Shown here: piece by piece, positions 35,490 through 48,700 of the stretch | Layout of the letters: each line of letters begins with the position of its first letter | How positions within the stretch are numbered: the stretch's first letter is position 1 | NCBI GenBank assembly: GCA_963682055.1 | Contig: OY821744.1 | Coordinates: 31,720,967-31,784,966, forward strand | Direction: 5' to 3' | DNA from: Primula veris | Lineage: Eukaryota > Streptophyta > Magnoliopsida > Ericales > Primulaceae | Length of the DNA: 64,000 bases | Program-made: the position numbers and the translations under genes | The notes under the pieces: model-generated | Told to the model about the DNA's origin: nothing | What the model saw: only the letters and a program-made list of their open reading frames with translations | The model's database searches: none

Positions 35490-36363
35490 GTATATGCACT
35501 CGACACAGGTTTAAAATTGAGACAAACTATAAAATAAATGCACTCTAGAAAACTGATCTTGATAATCACGAAATTTATAATAAAACTCATTTTGATTTGG
35601 TAAGGCATCTTCTCAATCTGGGATTTCCTTAAATCTGAGTAACGGATAGGAGTGCCGAAAATTAGAAGAAAAAAATCAATTGAAAACTTCACCGTCCTTA
35701 TAGTCTAAACAAGGTAATCCCAGACAATTGTAAACATAGCACTGCCCAGGTATCTTTGGTCCGGCCAAGATTGTTGCTTCTTCGATGTATTTTCTTTTTT
35801 TACGGTAGTCGGGCCTGTATAAGTAATCACACCAAACGTAGTACAAAAAAAGGAGTTCGGAAACATGCAGTAATTACCTAGTAGTGAAGGGTCTATCACT
35901 ATGTATTAAAATAGACATACAAAAAAGCATATTTGCAATTGATTAATTGAATACCCAATTGGGGGATTCAATCCGTATAGCATGATCACGGAGGGAATAC
36001 AAATCAAACAAGTAACAGAAAAAGAACTAAAATCAATTGATTGGTTCTGGAGTACATATCTCCCCATCGTTCTCCAGTGCATTCAGGAAGGAACTAGGTG
36101 CCCCATTTTGAAAAAATTACCCGAAAAGTAAATTTTTGTCTATGTAGTTTTGCTCAAAATCTGAAAAAATTAGCATCCCCTATTTCTAAAAAGAATTTTT
36201 TTTATATAGAATATTCACCCCTCCCACTTGGAGGTCCTGGTTCCGTCACTGAGTGCATTAAACGCCTATTCTGAAGTTCCTTATTAAAAAAATTCACATT
36301 TTCGCCATCTTAGAAAAACAGAAACGAGTTGATCGATTTTATGATATTTTGAAATTAAGATAA
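35490..36363. other. Intergenic
   Basis: I see no gene. Around 36090-36255, 'aattcacccctccc'-like and 'ggtcctggttccgtcactga' phrases resemble the end of a degenerate non-autonomous DNA transposon, but no paired terminus was found. Confidence 0.4.
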
Positions 36364-38330
36364 TTACCAATGGAAAGATATTAGCAGCTTCAATTCTCCC
36401 AAGCACGAGTTGCTTTTAAGCTCTCTATAGTCAACCACATAATGTCGCCAACATGCAACCCTACTGTCACTGCAACATGTAAGGTCCTCAATCTCATAGC
36501 ACATGTCGTCGCAAATCTTCTTATTAGGCAGACCCTGCAATAATGAAAGTTACATAAAAAAATGAGTCACATGCTCATAATCGATTAAGAAACCCGACAT
36601 GAAAAAATTCCACTTACAAGCTGAAAAAGTTTTTTGCCTAACTCAGAGTTGGTCCGGCACCATGTCAGAGTCAAAAAATATATACAGCACGTATTAAACA
36701 GTGCGTCGATGATATCTCTACAGTTGAAATCAGCCTCAAACTTCAACTTCAAGTCCATCACACGACACTTCTGTAACTTTGGATTAACATGGAATTCTTT
36801 ATGATGGAATTTTCCCTACATTTTTTGCAATTAAGACCAAGTAAAACAGAAGTTCCTATAGAAGCTCAATAAATCGAATTGAAATAATTTTACTATCTGT
36901 ATAGTCTGTACTGAACCTGTACACATTTTCCTGATTTGTACACCAACCTACCATATTTTTAAAGTAGGCGCCAAGTACCAAACTTACACATTTTCATCTC
37001 TTTTATACACTTACTTTAATTGTGACATAAAAAAAGATAAAATTATAGGTGACGTCACTTATTTCCATTAAAAGTTTAAAACTAGACAAATGGAAGTTTA
37101 TAAAGAGATAAAATTCTACTATAAGATTTTGTACACTAAATGAAACACGTTGGTATACAAGGTGGAAACTGGGATTAAACATACCACATCCAGAACCGGA
37201 AAGTGCAAAGAGACTACTGTCTCATTGTGCAGATCCCAAAGTAACGATCTTATTTTCTTTATCCAGCAAGTCATCGAGATATTTACAAAGCTAAATTTGG
37301 TTTTATGAAGGCCAGGAGACTTAAATGACCCCAAAAGGATTCCGGTGGAGGGATTATCAAACATTACATTCTCAAGCCTTGGGGCAAAAATAGTTGCATC
37401 TTCAAGGTAATTCAAACGAGATAAATCGATCTTGTCAAGCAGAGGATGGCAGTAATGGAGGCTAAGGATCTTCAGACAAGTAAAATTAGAAAAAGAGATT
37501 TGGGCTTCATGGAGAATTGATTTTGGTAGAACCCAACAACTTATTTCTAACTCCTTCAAACTTTCCCAACAAAAATCGATATCAATTTCACATTCTTTTT
37601 TACCATTTAAGTGTTTAAAACAAAAACAGTCAAGTTCTTGTGATTTAATCACAATCTTTTCAAAACCAATTTTTTTACTTCGAAAGGTATTCTCCAGATG
37701 AACCTTCTTCAATTTACTCAAAGAATCAGCACATAGAGTTTTGATCGTTTGGCAGTTTACAAGTCTCAACTCAGAAACCAAAGGGCAGCAAGAAATGAGC
37801 CTAGCAAGAACACTATCGGATAACTCAACAATAGATAAACTTAACTTTTGCAAACAATGAAGCATTGTAGTAGCACTGGTATCCATCAAAAAATCATCTT
37901 CAAATTTACAATAGCTTAATGTCAAAACCTGCAATGATTTCCCATTAACCAAAAGTGTACTTGGCATGACAAGTTTCTCTCGGGATACAAAGGAAAGGGA
38001 GAGCTCATACAGTTCGTATGTAATTGCAAAATTGATCCATCTTTCCACTTTATACACTTCGTTATCCTCGAAACATATGTGAAGGGTAAATATTTGCAGA
38101 TTTAGACCGGTATTGTGAAATCTACGGAAAGTAGTGTTAGCAAAGTTGATTAACAATTGGGCATACAAGTTGACCCACGCTTTAGCTTTGCATATATTAC
38201 AATCAGAGGGTAATATTTTGCTGTTAATAGTTCCACAGAAGCAGTTAGTGCAGTAACCAGATCCTATTAAATTGTTCAAATTTTGATCACTTGTGTTTTT
38301 GAAGAAATATTTAAAAGCACAAGCGGTCAA
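36364..38330 (-). CDS. F-box/LRR-family protein, F-box not seen
   Basis: Three exons in phase: up to 38330-37185, 36815-36618 and 36534-36364 (TAA). Introns are GT-AG and about 504 codons carry no internal stop. The first two thirds contain irregular leucine-rich repeats ('LQVLTLSYCKF', 'LVSELRLVNCQTIKTL', 'LKILSLHYCHPLL'). The C-terminus has the FBD-like 'KLQKCRVMDLKLKF' and 'CWRHYVVDYRELKS'. This layout is that of plant F-box/LRR proteins, where an N-terminal F-box binds the SCF ubiquitin ligase and the repeats bind substrate. Here no F-box is visible. The frame opens after a TAG just upstream, and its first triplet is TTG rather than ATG. A possible splice acceptor at 38341 could join a missing first exon, but no F-box sequence lies between here and the B3 gene. 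It may be a truncated gene or pseudogene. Confidence 0.65.
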
Positions 38331-39383
38331 AATTTGAAACTAAAATGGACTCAATTGCAAACGTATTCAAGCCTGACTTAAATTTTTTTTATAGGAAATG
38401 ATTGTAACGACCCAATTTTTTTATTAGTTTTTCGGTAATTTTATAATATTGTAGTCTTATTGGCTTTTAGACCCCTGCTTGACAGTGGTTCAATATTCAT
38501 TTATTAATTTTGAGTCACGATGAACGAATAATACTCATTTTCAGATTCAAAATTTTAATAAAATACTTGAATTAATATTTTAGGATTATTTATTTTCATA
38601 GATTACAAACATGTATTGTGATATACCATTTCGTAGATAATTAAGTTTCGTTTTAATGGTCCGTAAAAAAAAGCGGTGTGGCCGCTGGCTTTAATTCAGT
38701 GAAACCCATCGCACGATATTCAACTTCTGAAGAAGACAGAGTGACACCATTTTTTATTTTATTTTTGTACGTCAATTGACCGGGCTGTGTTTGATTGTTC
38801 TGGGAAATTTATAAAAAGTTTAAACAACACGAATAGCTAAAGCCTAAAAGCAGCAAGAACGTTGTTGGAAAATTAAGTACAGAAGGAGAGGACGAAATAC
38901 ATGTACATTTAAACAGCACCGATTTCGTATAGGCTCTGTTTGATAGCAGCTTCTACGGTCAACTTTTTTGATTAAAATCTGGAGTGAGTTCCATTGATGG
39001 AATACGCCTGAATTTGAGGTTTAAGAGTATGTGAATGAACACGAGTATGTGTCACACACAAGTCCCATTGTTTATTTTTTTCAAGTGTCTGTACATGGTA
39101 CATCACAAAGTAACTAACTATATTTACCAAACACGAAAATCTGTATAATCCAACAAAAATTTAGTCATTGCTAAGAATATAAAACAGAACACAATGTATC
39201 ATATTCAGGCTTCACCAACATAAGCAAATCAAATCCCATGTTTCAAAAAGAAGGAAAAAGCTGGATTCAACTGCGGAGAATATTAAACAAAAAACAAATA
39301 CAACCTGATAAAAAGAATCATCTTTAGCTTATGAACATAGTCAGCTATCTAGCCTATCTAATGATCAAGCTTGGAAGAAGTGG
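38331..39383. other. Spacer between the F-box-family and B3 genes
   Basis: No gene is seen. It holds a copia RNase H fossil at 38674-38755, and probably the 3' UTR of the B3 gene near 39190-39383. Confidence 0.5.
38674..38755 (-). pseudogene. Copia RNase H fossil
   Basis: On the minus strand the frame reads 'NGVTLSSSEVEYRAMGFTEL'. This matches the conserved 'SSSEAEYRA' motif of copia RNase H, which contains a catalytic Glu. Nothing around it extends the homology, so it is a small orphan fragment. Confidence 0.6.
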
Positions 39384-42300
39384 CTAAGCTGGTGGTGGAT
39401 GGATGGGCAAAATGTAAAAGACATTAACATTATTATGGTCTTTAAAGGCGTAGATTGCTATTTCTTGACCAGCTTCAAAGTTGCTATTCTCTAATACTGT
39501 AGCCCAACCCTGCATAAGTGCAAGATACTGACTTGCGCCCATTTGCCGAATCCTCATGGTTACATCATAAGCCGCACCAGCTACAACTACTCTTATTTTG
39601 ATAGAAGCAGCTCCCATGTTTAAGTTTGTAAAATCTTGCTGGCTGAAGAATGATAGGTCAACTGGGACAATGTGAATCAAGAGTTGGCGTCGTTGAGGGT
39701 TCACGTCGCTTGGTGTTAGAGATTTTTTTGCAATGAAAATAGCCTCTCCAGTGCCTATAAGTGTTTTCAGAATAGGTGGGAGTAAAACAAATGGCATGTT
39801 TGGAATCTGACGAGCTTCCTGAACATTATCAACTGCAAAAAACCCTTGTAATGCTGCTAGTAGGCGAGATCCAAGTTCAGCAACCTAAAAAAAGAAAAGA
39901 TATAGTTCACACGCATCTTAAAAACATATAAATACTTAAACAAAAAGAAATACTATAAAAATCAAGCACTTATTTTCTTCCTCTTGCAAGTCAGCATTCT
40001 AGAAACAACAGAAAATATGTTACATGCCTTTCAATAACTTTGAAATATTGGAAAAGAATACTTGAAACAAAACATCACTAACCACATCAACTACTTGCTC
40101 TTGCAACTGGTCAGCCTGGAAACAACAAAAAATATATGCATCTTAAAATATTTAAATATTGAAACAAAAAATGAAACTTGAAAATAATAGTAATAAAAAT
40201 AATCAGCAAACCACAGCATTTTCAATAACTTTGAAATATTGGAAAAGAAAACATCACAAACCTCAACATTAATCACTTCCTCCTCCACTTGTACCACATC
40301 AACTGGTTGCTCTTGCAACTGGTCAACCTGGAAACAACAAATCTTAAAATATTTAAATATTGAAACAAAAAATGAAACTTGAAAATAATAATAATAAAAA
40401 TACTCACTAACCACAACATTTGTTGCTTGCTCTCCATGTTCCGCCATTTGGACTGCGGCCCCGATTGCCAAAGATCTATATTTATCAAGATTATACGAAG
40501 ATTATGCTAATCAAATTGACTCGTCATTTAAATCACATTAATGAACCAACTGAAATATATCAACGTCATTATCAAGCAAATATCATACGAAGTATCATAC
40601 AAATAAAACCTAATCATATCAATCAAATTTGTTAAAATCCAAAACAGATCATCACAAGGTTCAGACACTATTAGTCAGTATTAAATTGAAAAAAAGAGCC
40701 ATAAGAAGTTTTTCTCCAAACTAGCCCATTGCTGTGACCCAAGCCCAGCAAAATGTTGGTTCACAACTAATAACCAGAGCCCCATGATTGCCTTGTCTAA
40801 TTGCAGGTTACAAGCAAGGAAGCTCGAATTTTAAGCAAAAAAGTTGTCCTTATAAGCTGCAACCACACTAGGTTAGTAATTATCTTGGAAAATATTATTT
40901 TCTCCTAAAACGATGTCTGATTTTTCCAATTGACACCAATAAATGCCAGATAATAATCCACAACAGTATTTATTAACACCTAGAACTTATTCCCCATTCC
41001 ATTTGAACTGCAATAATGAGAATCCCAATTAAAATTATTCAAAGCAAAAGAATTCAAGTAAAGTATCTCACGCTTTATAAGTTAAATTGCTTTTGCCAGA
41101 CATATCAGTGTTATTCCTAGAGACAGGCTTTATAAGTGAAAAAACTGCAGTGGACTATGAGATATAAAGTTTAATTAGGCTAAAACAAGTCTATATATGG
41201 CATGAGGAAAGATACTTACCCTGAAGGTTCTCCTTGTGCAGCAGTTGAAGTACTAGCACCAGTGCCTAAAGTTTCCATTTTTTGATTTTCGGAGATTTTG
41301 CTGCTAAAGTAAGGAGAACGGTGCCAGATTTAGTACATAAACATACATATAATAGTAATAAAATGTTCATATATGAATAATTAGGCAATTACAGGCAAAG
41401 AAAAAATTAACTAAATGATTCTTTAGTTCTTTAGAATATTTATTACATGCAAACAAAGCCCCTGAGAAGATTCCTATATACTTAATAGCTACTTACTCTA
41501 TAGATTATATGCTTGCAGAATCTAGAGTTGTTAATGTTATTCTTCGCAAATTCATAACTTGACTCAATTTGATAAAGAAAATCGAATAGGCTTGCATTTT
41601 ACTCCTAGAAGAGGTTGCTTCATTATTAACGCAATAATGCTTCAGCACATTATATACGTATCAACATTCAGCAACAATAGATTTGCTATATGAATACAAT
41701 GTTTGACAACAATGAAAAATTGAAAAACAAAATATATAGGGTCGAGATGCAAAGTTGTCGTTTAAATACCACATCAAATCTACCCCCTCTATTTTCTGTT
41801 CATTTCCTAGTTAAACTAAGTTCAACTGAAGAACCCACGAAAACCATGCTTCCTGATGAAATTAACTAAAAGAAGGAAACAATAACCTCATTAATAATTG
41901 AAAACCCTTTTTATGTTTATTTCTCAAGAACAGACAGAGCTACTGTAATCTTTGGAAAAGAATTAAGAATTTCCAAAATACCATTGCTTGGTTTTCAAGA
42001 AATGCAGCGTTTTAAAAGGAAAAACTATGATTAGTTGATACATGTGAATTGAATCAAAATACAGAGTTTTAAGCATACTCGGTACTCACATAATGTACAA
42101 CATACATAGGTTAAAACCTTCACTAAGTTCGCATAATCCATTCAAAAAAATTATGCTATTTCACCTAATCCCTACAAGACTCTGAACAAATTTACATACA
42201 TTGTGTGAACTACATAGCACATAATATTTTCTCAAAGTTCTTGTCTTTTTACAAGATTCCGTCATTTCCCTTCTTTTCCTCTTCCTCCCAGTAATTTATT

Positions 42301-43175
42301 ATTTTCTAAAATAACTCTGCTATCCAAGATAACTAATTATATTGTGACAAGGTCAAGCATAAATACACACTATATGTAGAAAAATCACATAATCCGAACA
42401 AGGCGTTGGGCAAATTTAGATAATAGGCGAACTGCAGCACATAATATAAGTCCTGAATGCTTTATTTTATTCTTTATTTCCTTTTTCTCCTACTAAAATG
42501 AATCCTTTTTCATAATGTACAACATACTTGGTATAAAACTTTAACAAAATCTATTTCACCTAATCCCTGCAAGTCTATGAATAAACTCACATATAATGTG
42601 TGAACTGCACATAATATTTTTCCAAAACTCATCATTTTCCAAAATTCTGTTGTTTTCTTTCTTTTTTACTTTTCCTCCCAAAAACTTATTATTTTCTCAA
42701 ATAACTCCGCTTTCCAAGATAACCAATTACATCGTGACAGGCTCAAACATAAATTCACACTATGTAGAAAAATCACATGATCCAAACAAGACTGTGGGTA
42801 AATTCCTCTTATGCAAATTGCAGCAAATAATACGAGTCCTAATTCCTAAATCTTTCTTTTTCATCGTTCTTTCCTTTTTTTTCTCTCAATAACATGAATC
42901 CTTTCTTTAAAGAACTTTATTATCCACTATCCAATATCAAATCTACCCAACTAACCAAGAAATTGCATTCACAAAACATAAATATTAAAAGAAACGATAG
43001 AAAGAAGTGACGACCTCGGTTGTGGTTCAGGGGAATTAGAACTCTTCTGCTTCTTTTTTGCTGGAGAACCGTCTACGCTGAGTTCGGTTTCATCGTCAAT
43101 GGGTAGATCAATGTCGAGTTCAGCTGGAATTATTTCTTTGCTGGAAGAACTTTTGGGTGAGTCGTTTGGAAACAT
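39384..43175 (-). CDS. Putative B3-domain DNA-binding protein
   Basis: Six exons in phase: 43175-43015, 41303-41220, 40475-40412, 40327-40262, 40115-40083 and 39884-39384. They give 302 residues with ATG at 43175 and no internal stop. The N-terminus is acidic and Ser-rich with a basic patch 'PAKKKQKSS' that could act as a nuclear signal. The middle repeats 'DQLQEQPVDVV' and 'DQLQEQVVDVV'. The last 115 residues look like a plant B3 fold: 'FIAKKSLTPSDVN', then 'QLLIHIVPVDLSFFS', 'VTMRIRQM', 'LMQGWATVLENSNFEAGQEI', 'YAFK'. B3 domains of this divergent class bind DNA. The call rests on motif spacing, not a database match. Intron 1 (1.7 kb) holds a duplication, and the small middle exons arose by tandem duplication. 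Confidence 0.65.
39960..40400 (-). repeat. Tandemly duplicated exon-intron unit in the B3 gene
   Basis: A unit made of 'tttgttgtttccag', an exon start close to 'gttgaccagttgcaagagca', and a following intron containing 'gatgttttcttttccaatat' occurs at 40400-40200 and 40200-40020. A third, shortened exon-like copy lies at 39960-40020 ('gctgacttgcaagaggaag'). The first two copies supply exons 4 and 5. The third lacks a good donor site and is probably skipped. Confidence 0.8.
42085..42900. repeat. About 400-bp tandem duplication in intron 1 of the B3 gene
   Basis: 'ctatttcacctaatccct' occurs near 42155 and 42550. The following 300 bases match in order ('acataatatttt', 'ttattattttct', 'tccaagataac', 'gtagaaaaatcacat'), giving an offset of about 398 bp. 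Divergence is about 15-20% by eye, so it is older than the exon duplication. Confidence 0.75.
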
Positions 43176-44108
43176 TTTCTTGAATACCGGTTTTCAGAAA
43201 GAATGATATATATGTATGTATGTATATTGTATATGTATTAGAGAGAGAAATATTGTATGAGAATGGGACGAGGGTTTATGAGATATATAATGGGTTTTGT
43301 ATTTGGCGGTTGCCACAGTTAGTTAGTTATTTCAAAGTTGATTTTTTTATTGATTTTTTAATTGTTTTAAAATGACAGAGAATTTATGCAAATAGTCACT
43401 CTCTCCTTATAAACTTCTGATTCAAAATGGCCCCCAATTTTTAGAAACGTGACAAATTGGTCCTGGTTATGGATGGATTAACATGTGATCAGTTTTTACA
43501 AACGAAATTACATTGATTGTAATAATTGAATTTGTTTGGTCCATATTTAACTAAATTATCAATAGTTAAATTAGAAAACTTTACTAGTAAAGTACCAATC
43601 TCACATCAATGTCGAATATTTAACTAAATTAGCCTCAATGTCTCAATCTCACATCATCGACCTCATTCTCAAGAATTTTTTAGTTTTAACGTCAATGCAA
43701 AAAGTCTTCATTTTTACCAAAGAACTACGATCTCGTTTTCTCATCACTAGAATAAAATAAAATAAAAATATCCAAAATATGAATTCTCGAACGAAGCTGA
43801 GATGGTAATGGTAAGTTCCACGAGTATAAGTTGTTTGGTGCAATAGAGCCGAGTCGAATCCAGCTTTGTTCAAGTTCAGCTCGTTTACGAAACAAGGCTT
43901 AAAATTTTGCCTACGTTCCACTTGTTGATTAAATGAAGTCGAGCTGACCCTGTTTACGAGCTCAGTATAAAGAATTTATCCCATACATTTAACATTGTAT
44001 CGCTTAAAAAAATTACTTAGCTTAAATCTACGCTAAGGTAATCAGTTATAAAAATAAGTATGGTAGTTTTATGGTTAATTCATGTTTTGTTTACTAAACT
44101 ATCGGCTG
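43176..44108. other. Upstream flank of the B3 gene
   Basis: It probably contains the B3 gene promoter near 43180-43330. A 'tgtatgtatgta' microsatellite lies at about 43210, in or near the 5' UTR. No other gene is seen. Confidence 0.45.
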
Positions 44109-44404
44109 TTAACAATTTCTATACACAATTACGACATTTAACAATTTCCATACTAGTTTAATAATAATTGATCAATCAACATACCTTTCCTGACATGGCA
44201 CGGCGTGGTACAAATTAACCAAACAGATATCAAATGATGTGACAACACCTCATGATTATTATTATTATTTTTTATGATTTTTTTTGAAAAAAATCATAAA
44301 TGTTTAAAACTTGGTTACACGCGTCAGAATCTGAGAATATAATTTTAATTTTAATTTTTTCTAAATGTTTATTGATTTTTAATTATTTTTTGACTTTTTT
44401 GCTC

Positions 44405-44451
<47 letters not shown>

Positions 44452-45178
44452 GTACAAAATGGTTAAAGAATTTAGGAAATGAGTTTCAAAATTTACAGAA
44501 TCGTATTTGATTTGATTTAATGATTTTTTATTATTTTTGGTATTTTTAAAAAAAAATCAAAGAATGTTTTTTTATATTATAATTTGTAACTTTAAAAGCT
44601 CAATAATATTTTTATTCTTTTTAAAAAAAATAAGTAAAAGACAAAAAATAATAAAAATCAATCTGAATAAAAAATCAATAAATTATAATAAAGTTACAAA
44701 TTATAATAATAAAAAACATTCTTTGATTCATTTGTTTTTTGAGGTTATTTTTAAAAAAGACCAAAAAGATTAAAAAAATCATAAAAAAATCAAAATACGA
44801 TTTTGTAAATTTGAAAACTCATTTTCTAACTTATTTAACAATTTTGTACTAATTTTAAATTTTTTGTAAAAAAAATTAATTAATTTTAAAAAAGAGAACA
44901 AAATAAATAAATCAATAAGCATTTAGAAAAATTAACTTATAAATTCATAAACTCGTATTCTGATGAGTGTAACGAAGTTTTAAACATTTACGATTTTTTT
45001 GATTTTTTTTCAAAAAAAAAAAAACTCAAATGAGGTGTTGCCACGTTATTTGACATATGTTTGGTTAATTTGTGTCACGCCATTTCATATCAGCAAAAAG
45101 TATGTTGATTGATCAATTATTGTGAAATTAGTTGTTAAATATCGTAGTTGGGTATGAAATTAGTATGTAAATTGTTAA
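44109..45178. mobile_element. Long foldback element (about 1.07 kb)
   Basis: The left half, starting 'ttaacaatttctatac', matches the reverse complement of the right half ending 'tatgtaaattgttaa' over nearly its whole length. Paired landmarks include 'ataattgatcaatcaacata', 'acaaattaaccaaaca', 'caacacctca', 'aaatgtttaaaactt' and 'ttgtaactttaaaa'/'ttgtaactttatta'. The two arms of about 520 bp could form one very long hairpin. An (AT)n run at 44411-44447 interrupts the left arm. There is no coding capacity. It is a MITE- or foldback-type element and a plausible small-RNA source. No clean target duplication was found. Confidence 0.8.
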
Positions 45179-45465
45179 ATTATTTTTTATTTGCTGAATA
45201 GCCGACTAGCTAAACGAGCTGAACAGAGTTGTGAAAACCTTTAGGAAAGAATTTCCATTAATTTATACAATAACTGTCGTCACTAAAAAAAAAACAAATT
45301 GACTATCTTTTTTAAGATTAAATATTATTCCAATTTAATAACAATATCTAATTTTAATTTCCAATACAATCAGGGTCTAAAATATAAATAAGTTAAACTT
45401 TATAACTAACTAATTCACAGCTGTCAACCAATTACTCTAACAACTGACTTTGGCGCCAAAGTAAC
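45179..45465. other. Short intergenic spacer
   Basis: AT-rich DNA between the foldback element and the LINE. I see nothing to annotate. Confidence 0.5.
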
Positions 45466-45765
45466 ATTTTTTATTTTTTTTTTAAATAAGGATTGGGAAA
45501 TCCCACAATTTTATTAAGGTAGTGGAAAAATATCATAATTACAAACTAACGCAGTAATCTGCAAACCGACAGAAACTTTTGGACTAAAATGAATAAATTG
45601 AAACTTTTAACACGCGCCCTATTTCTAACTCTATTGAAACCCTTCATCTACGGTAGAACCATCTTTCGTCTCTAGAGAGAGACAATCTCTCTTCTTCTTC
45701 CCAAAAGCAACTCAAAACTCTTTTATTCGTAAATAAGAAATTTTCAGAGTTTCAGTGATGATTAT

Positions 45766-48700
45766 TCATTTGAAATAATCTGAGAAGTCTTCTATGCAAG
45801 TCGAAATTATTGGATCTTCTTCGCACCCTAAATTCGCCAGGTAATCAGCACCTTTATTACCTTCTCTCTCTGTATGTATTATTGTTAGATCACGAATTTT
45901 GAATTGCAGCTTTATTAGATCCATAAGATATATTAACACCCATGGACACTTACTATTCCCTTGTATAATATTCACCATTTGTAAACAGTCTGATTCAAAG
46001 ACTATATTGGAATCCCCAACAATTTGAACCCCCAATAATAATGCTTTCATCTCAGATTCAAGCCCAGAACTACTGGTGATAGCAGTATAAAACCCTAAAA
46101 TAAACTTGCCTTGGTCATTTCGCATAAGACTCCCAACACCACTTTTATTTGTGGATCTTCTAAAACTCCCATTAATATTTATTTTATTATATCCTTTAGG
46201 GGGACATAACCATTTTACCACTTTCAACTTTTTTTTATTCTTCACCATTGCATTTATTCCAGTTTTGATATCAAAATTTGAAGGAAAACATTTATCCTTA
46301 CTGGAGTAAATTTTAACCAAATTGCTGACATTCTCACAAATCATTACTCCATTCATTTTTTTATTATCATATTTACTGCTGGATCTTCCTTTCCAAATTT
46401 CCCAAACTATAAACACATGTATGATTTTGCAGAGTTTCCATTGTAATTTAGAGGTTACAATACCTGACTGAGACCACCAGAAAATAAATTTTCCCCTTAC
46501 TAGCTCTGAACTGTTTCTAACACCCAATAGTTTATTAAAGAAATTCCACACTTCTGTACCTATAGGCCCATTACTGAATAAATGTTCTATGTCTTCAACA
46601 TTACATCCACAGCATTCACATTTAGAAGATAACATAATTCCCAATTTTTGAATAGAAGGATCCAATGGAAGAGCTTTATTGAAGAATTTCTAGATAAAAT
46701 AAGAAATCTTCACAGGTATCATTTTATCCCAACACAACTCGCCAATCCAGTTTATTGAATTTTTATTTCTCATAAGTTCCTAAGCTGAATTAATACTGAA
46801 ATTACCCATTTTATTAGCATTCCAAATAGGACTATCTTCCCTTAACTTATTAATGCTAATATCACTGATAAACAGATGTCTCAAATGCTGAGGAATTATA
46901 TTCATAATTTTCTCTTTATCCCACTCTCCATTAGTTATAACATCTGAAACCATAATATTATTATCCAGATAAACATCCCTCAAAGGACCTGTACCAATCC
47001 AGTTATCTAAATTTAGAGAAATATTGCCTTCTCCTATTAGCCAAACAATATGTTTTTCAGCTTCATTCCTCATTTTTAACATTCTTGTCCAAGTATTGTC
47101 ACCTTTCCCAATAGTAATACAATTAGGATGCATTTTTCTACAGAATTTAGCTTTCAAGAAGTTAGACCACAAGCTATTTTTTGTTATGAAATTCCACCAC
47201 AATTTAACCGCAAAAGCCTTAGAAATGTCATTGAAACTTCTTAATCCTAAACCACCTTCAATTACTGGAGAACATACCTTCTTCCACTTAACCCATTGAT
47301 GCTTCTTTACCAGATCAGAAGAGCCCCACAAAAACTTAGCCAAAATTTGATCAATTTTTTGATTACCTGTTTAGGTGGATTCATAGCTGATAATGTATAC
47401 ACTGGGATAAACTGTAACACATATTTTATCAAAATAAGTCTCTCACCCATATTTAACCACTGACTTTTCCAATTACTTAATTTTTTTCTTACTTTCAGGA
47501 TAAGTTCATGGAAGAGTACACATTTCTTATGACCAGAGTACTTGCAGCCAAGATAAGTAAAAGGAGTCTTTTTTACTTCTATTTGTAATTCCTTATTAAT
47601 AACTTCCTTTTGTCTTCTATCAACACTTTTTGAAACATAAAAAAAGCTCTTGTCCAAACTAATTTCTTGCCCAGAATCTTCATTATAGCTCTTTAGTACA
47701 TTTTTAACATTTAGAATAGACCTTTTATCAGCTGCACTAAAAATGATAATATCATCTGCAAAAGCCAGATGAGTTATAATAGGACCATGTAGAGAAGATT
47801 TGAAAGCTTTCCAACTTTTCTTGATCATTAACTCATTTAGATTTCTAGTTAGCACTTCTGAGCAAATAATAAATAGACTTGAAGAAATAGGATCACCTTG
47901 TCTGAGCCCATTAGAAGGGAAAAAATACCCTGTTGGTGAATAGATGTCCCATTACATGAAATAATTCTCCATATCCTATCAATACAAATCTCTGAGAAAT
48001 CAAACTTCCTTAGAACACAGATGAGAAAGTGCCAAGAGACTTTATCATAGGATTTTTTCATATCAAGCTTAATAGCCAGATTTTTCCCACTGTTTTTCTT
48101 GTTTAGAGTAGCAATAAATTCTTGAGCAAATAATATATTTTCCACTATATCTCTGTTCTGAACAAAACCACTTTGATTAGAAGAAATAAGATATGGTAAG
48201 ATAGTAGATAACCTCCTAGCCATAATTTTTGAAATCACTTTATTAATAAAAGTGCACAAACTGATAGGTCTATATTATGAGAAATCATTATGAGCTTGAT
48301 TTTTAGGAATAAGAGCAATAATAGTACTACTGATACCTTTAGGAAGTACTTGCCTAGCAAAGAAAGAGACTATTGCAGAACAAACATCATTACCAATTAG
48401 ACTCCAATTGGAGGTAAAGAAGCAACCAATAAATCCATCCACCCCTGGAGCACTATTTTTATTAAGACCCCACACAGCCTCTTTAATCTCTATTTCATCA
48501 GCAAACTTGTCTAACATTTCATTATCCTCTTCTTTAATGAGCTTAGAAATTTTGTCTAGACTCTTATAGGATCCCTTAAAAACTTTATTACCATCCAGAA
48601 GACCTTTAAAATACTCTACAACTTCATTTTGAATATCCAATTTCTCTGTAATAACTTTCCCTGTAGCTTTTTTAATACTAATAATATAACTTCTAGCTCT

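Noticed and set aside
36090..36255. Possible MITE end with 'ggttccgtcactga'
   Set aside because: No partner terminus or target duplication was seen within reach.
42596..42892. 98-residue plus-strand frame
   Set aside because: It lies in intron 1 of the minus-strand B3 gene within a duplicated pyrimidine-rich region and has low-complexity composition.
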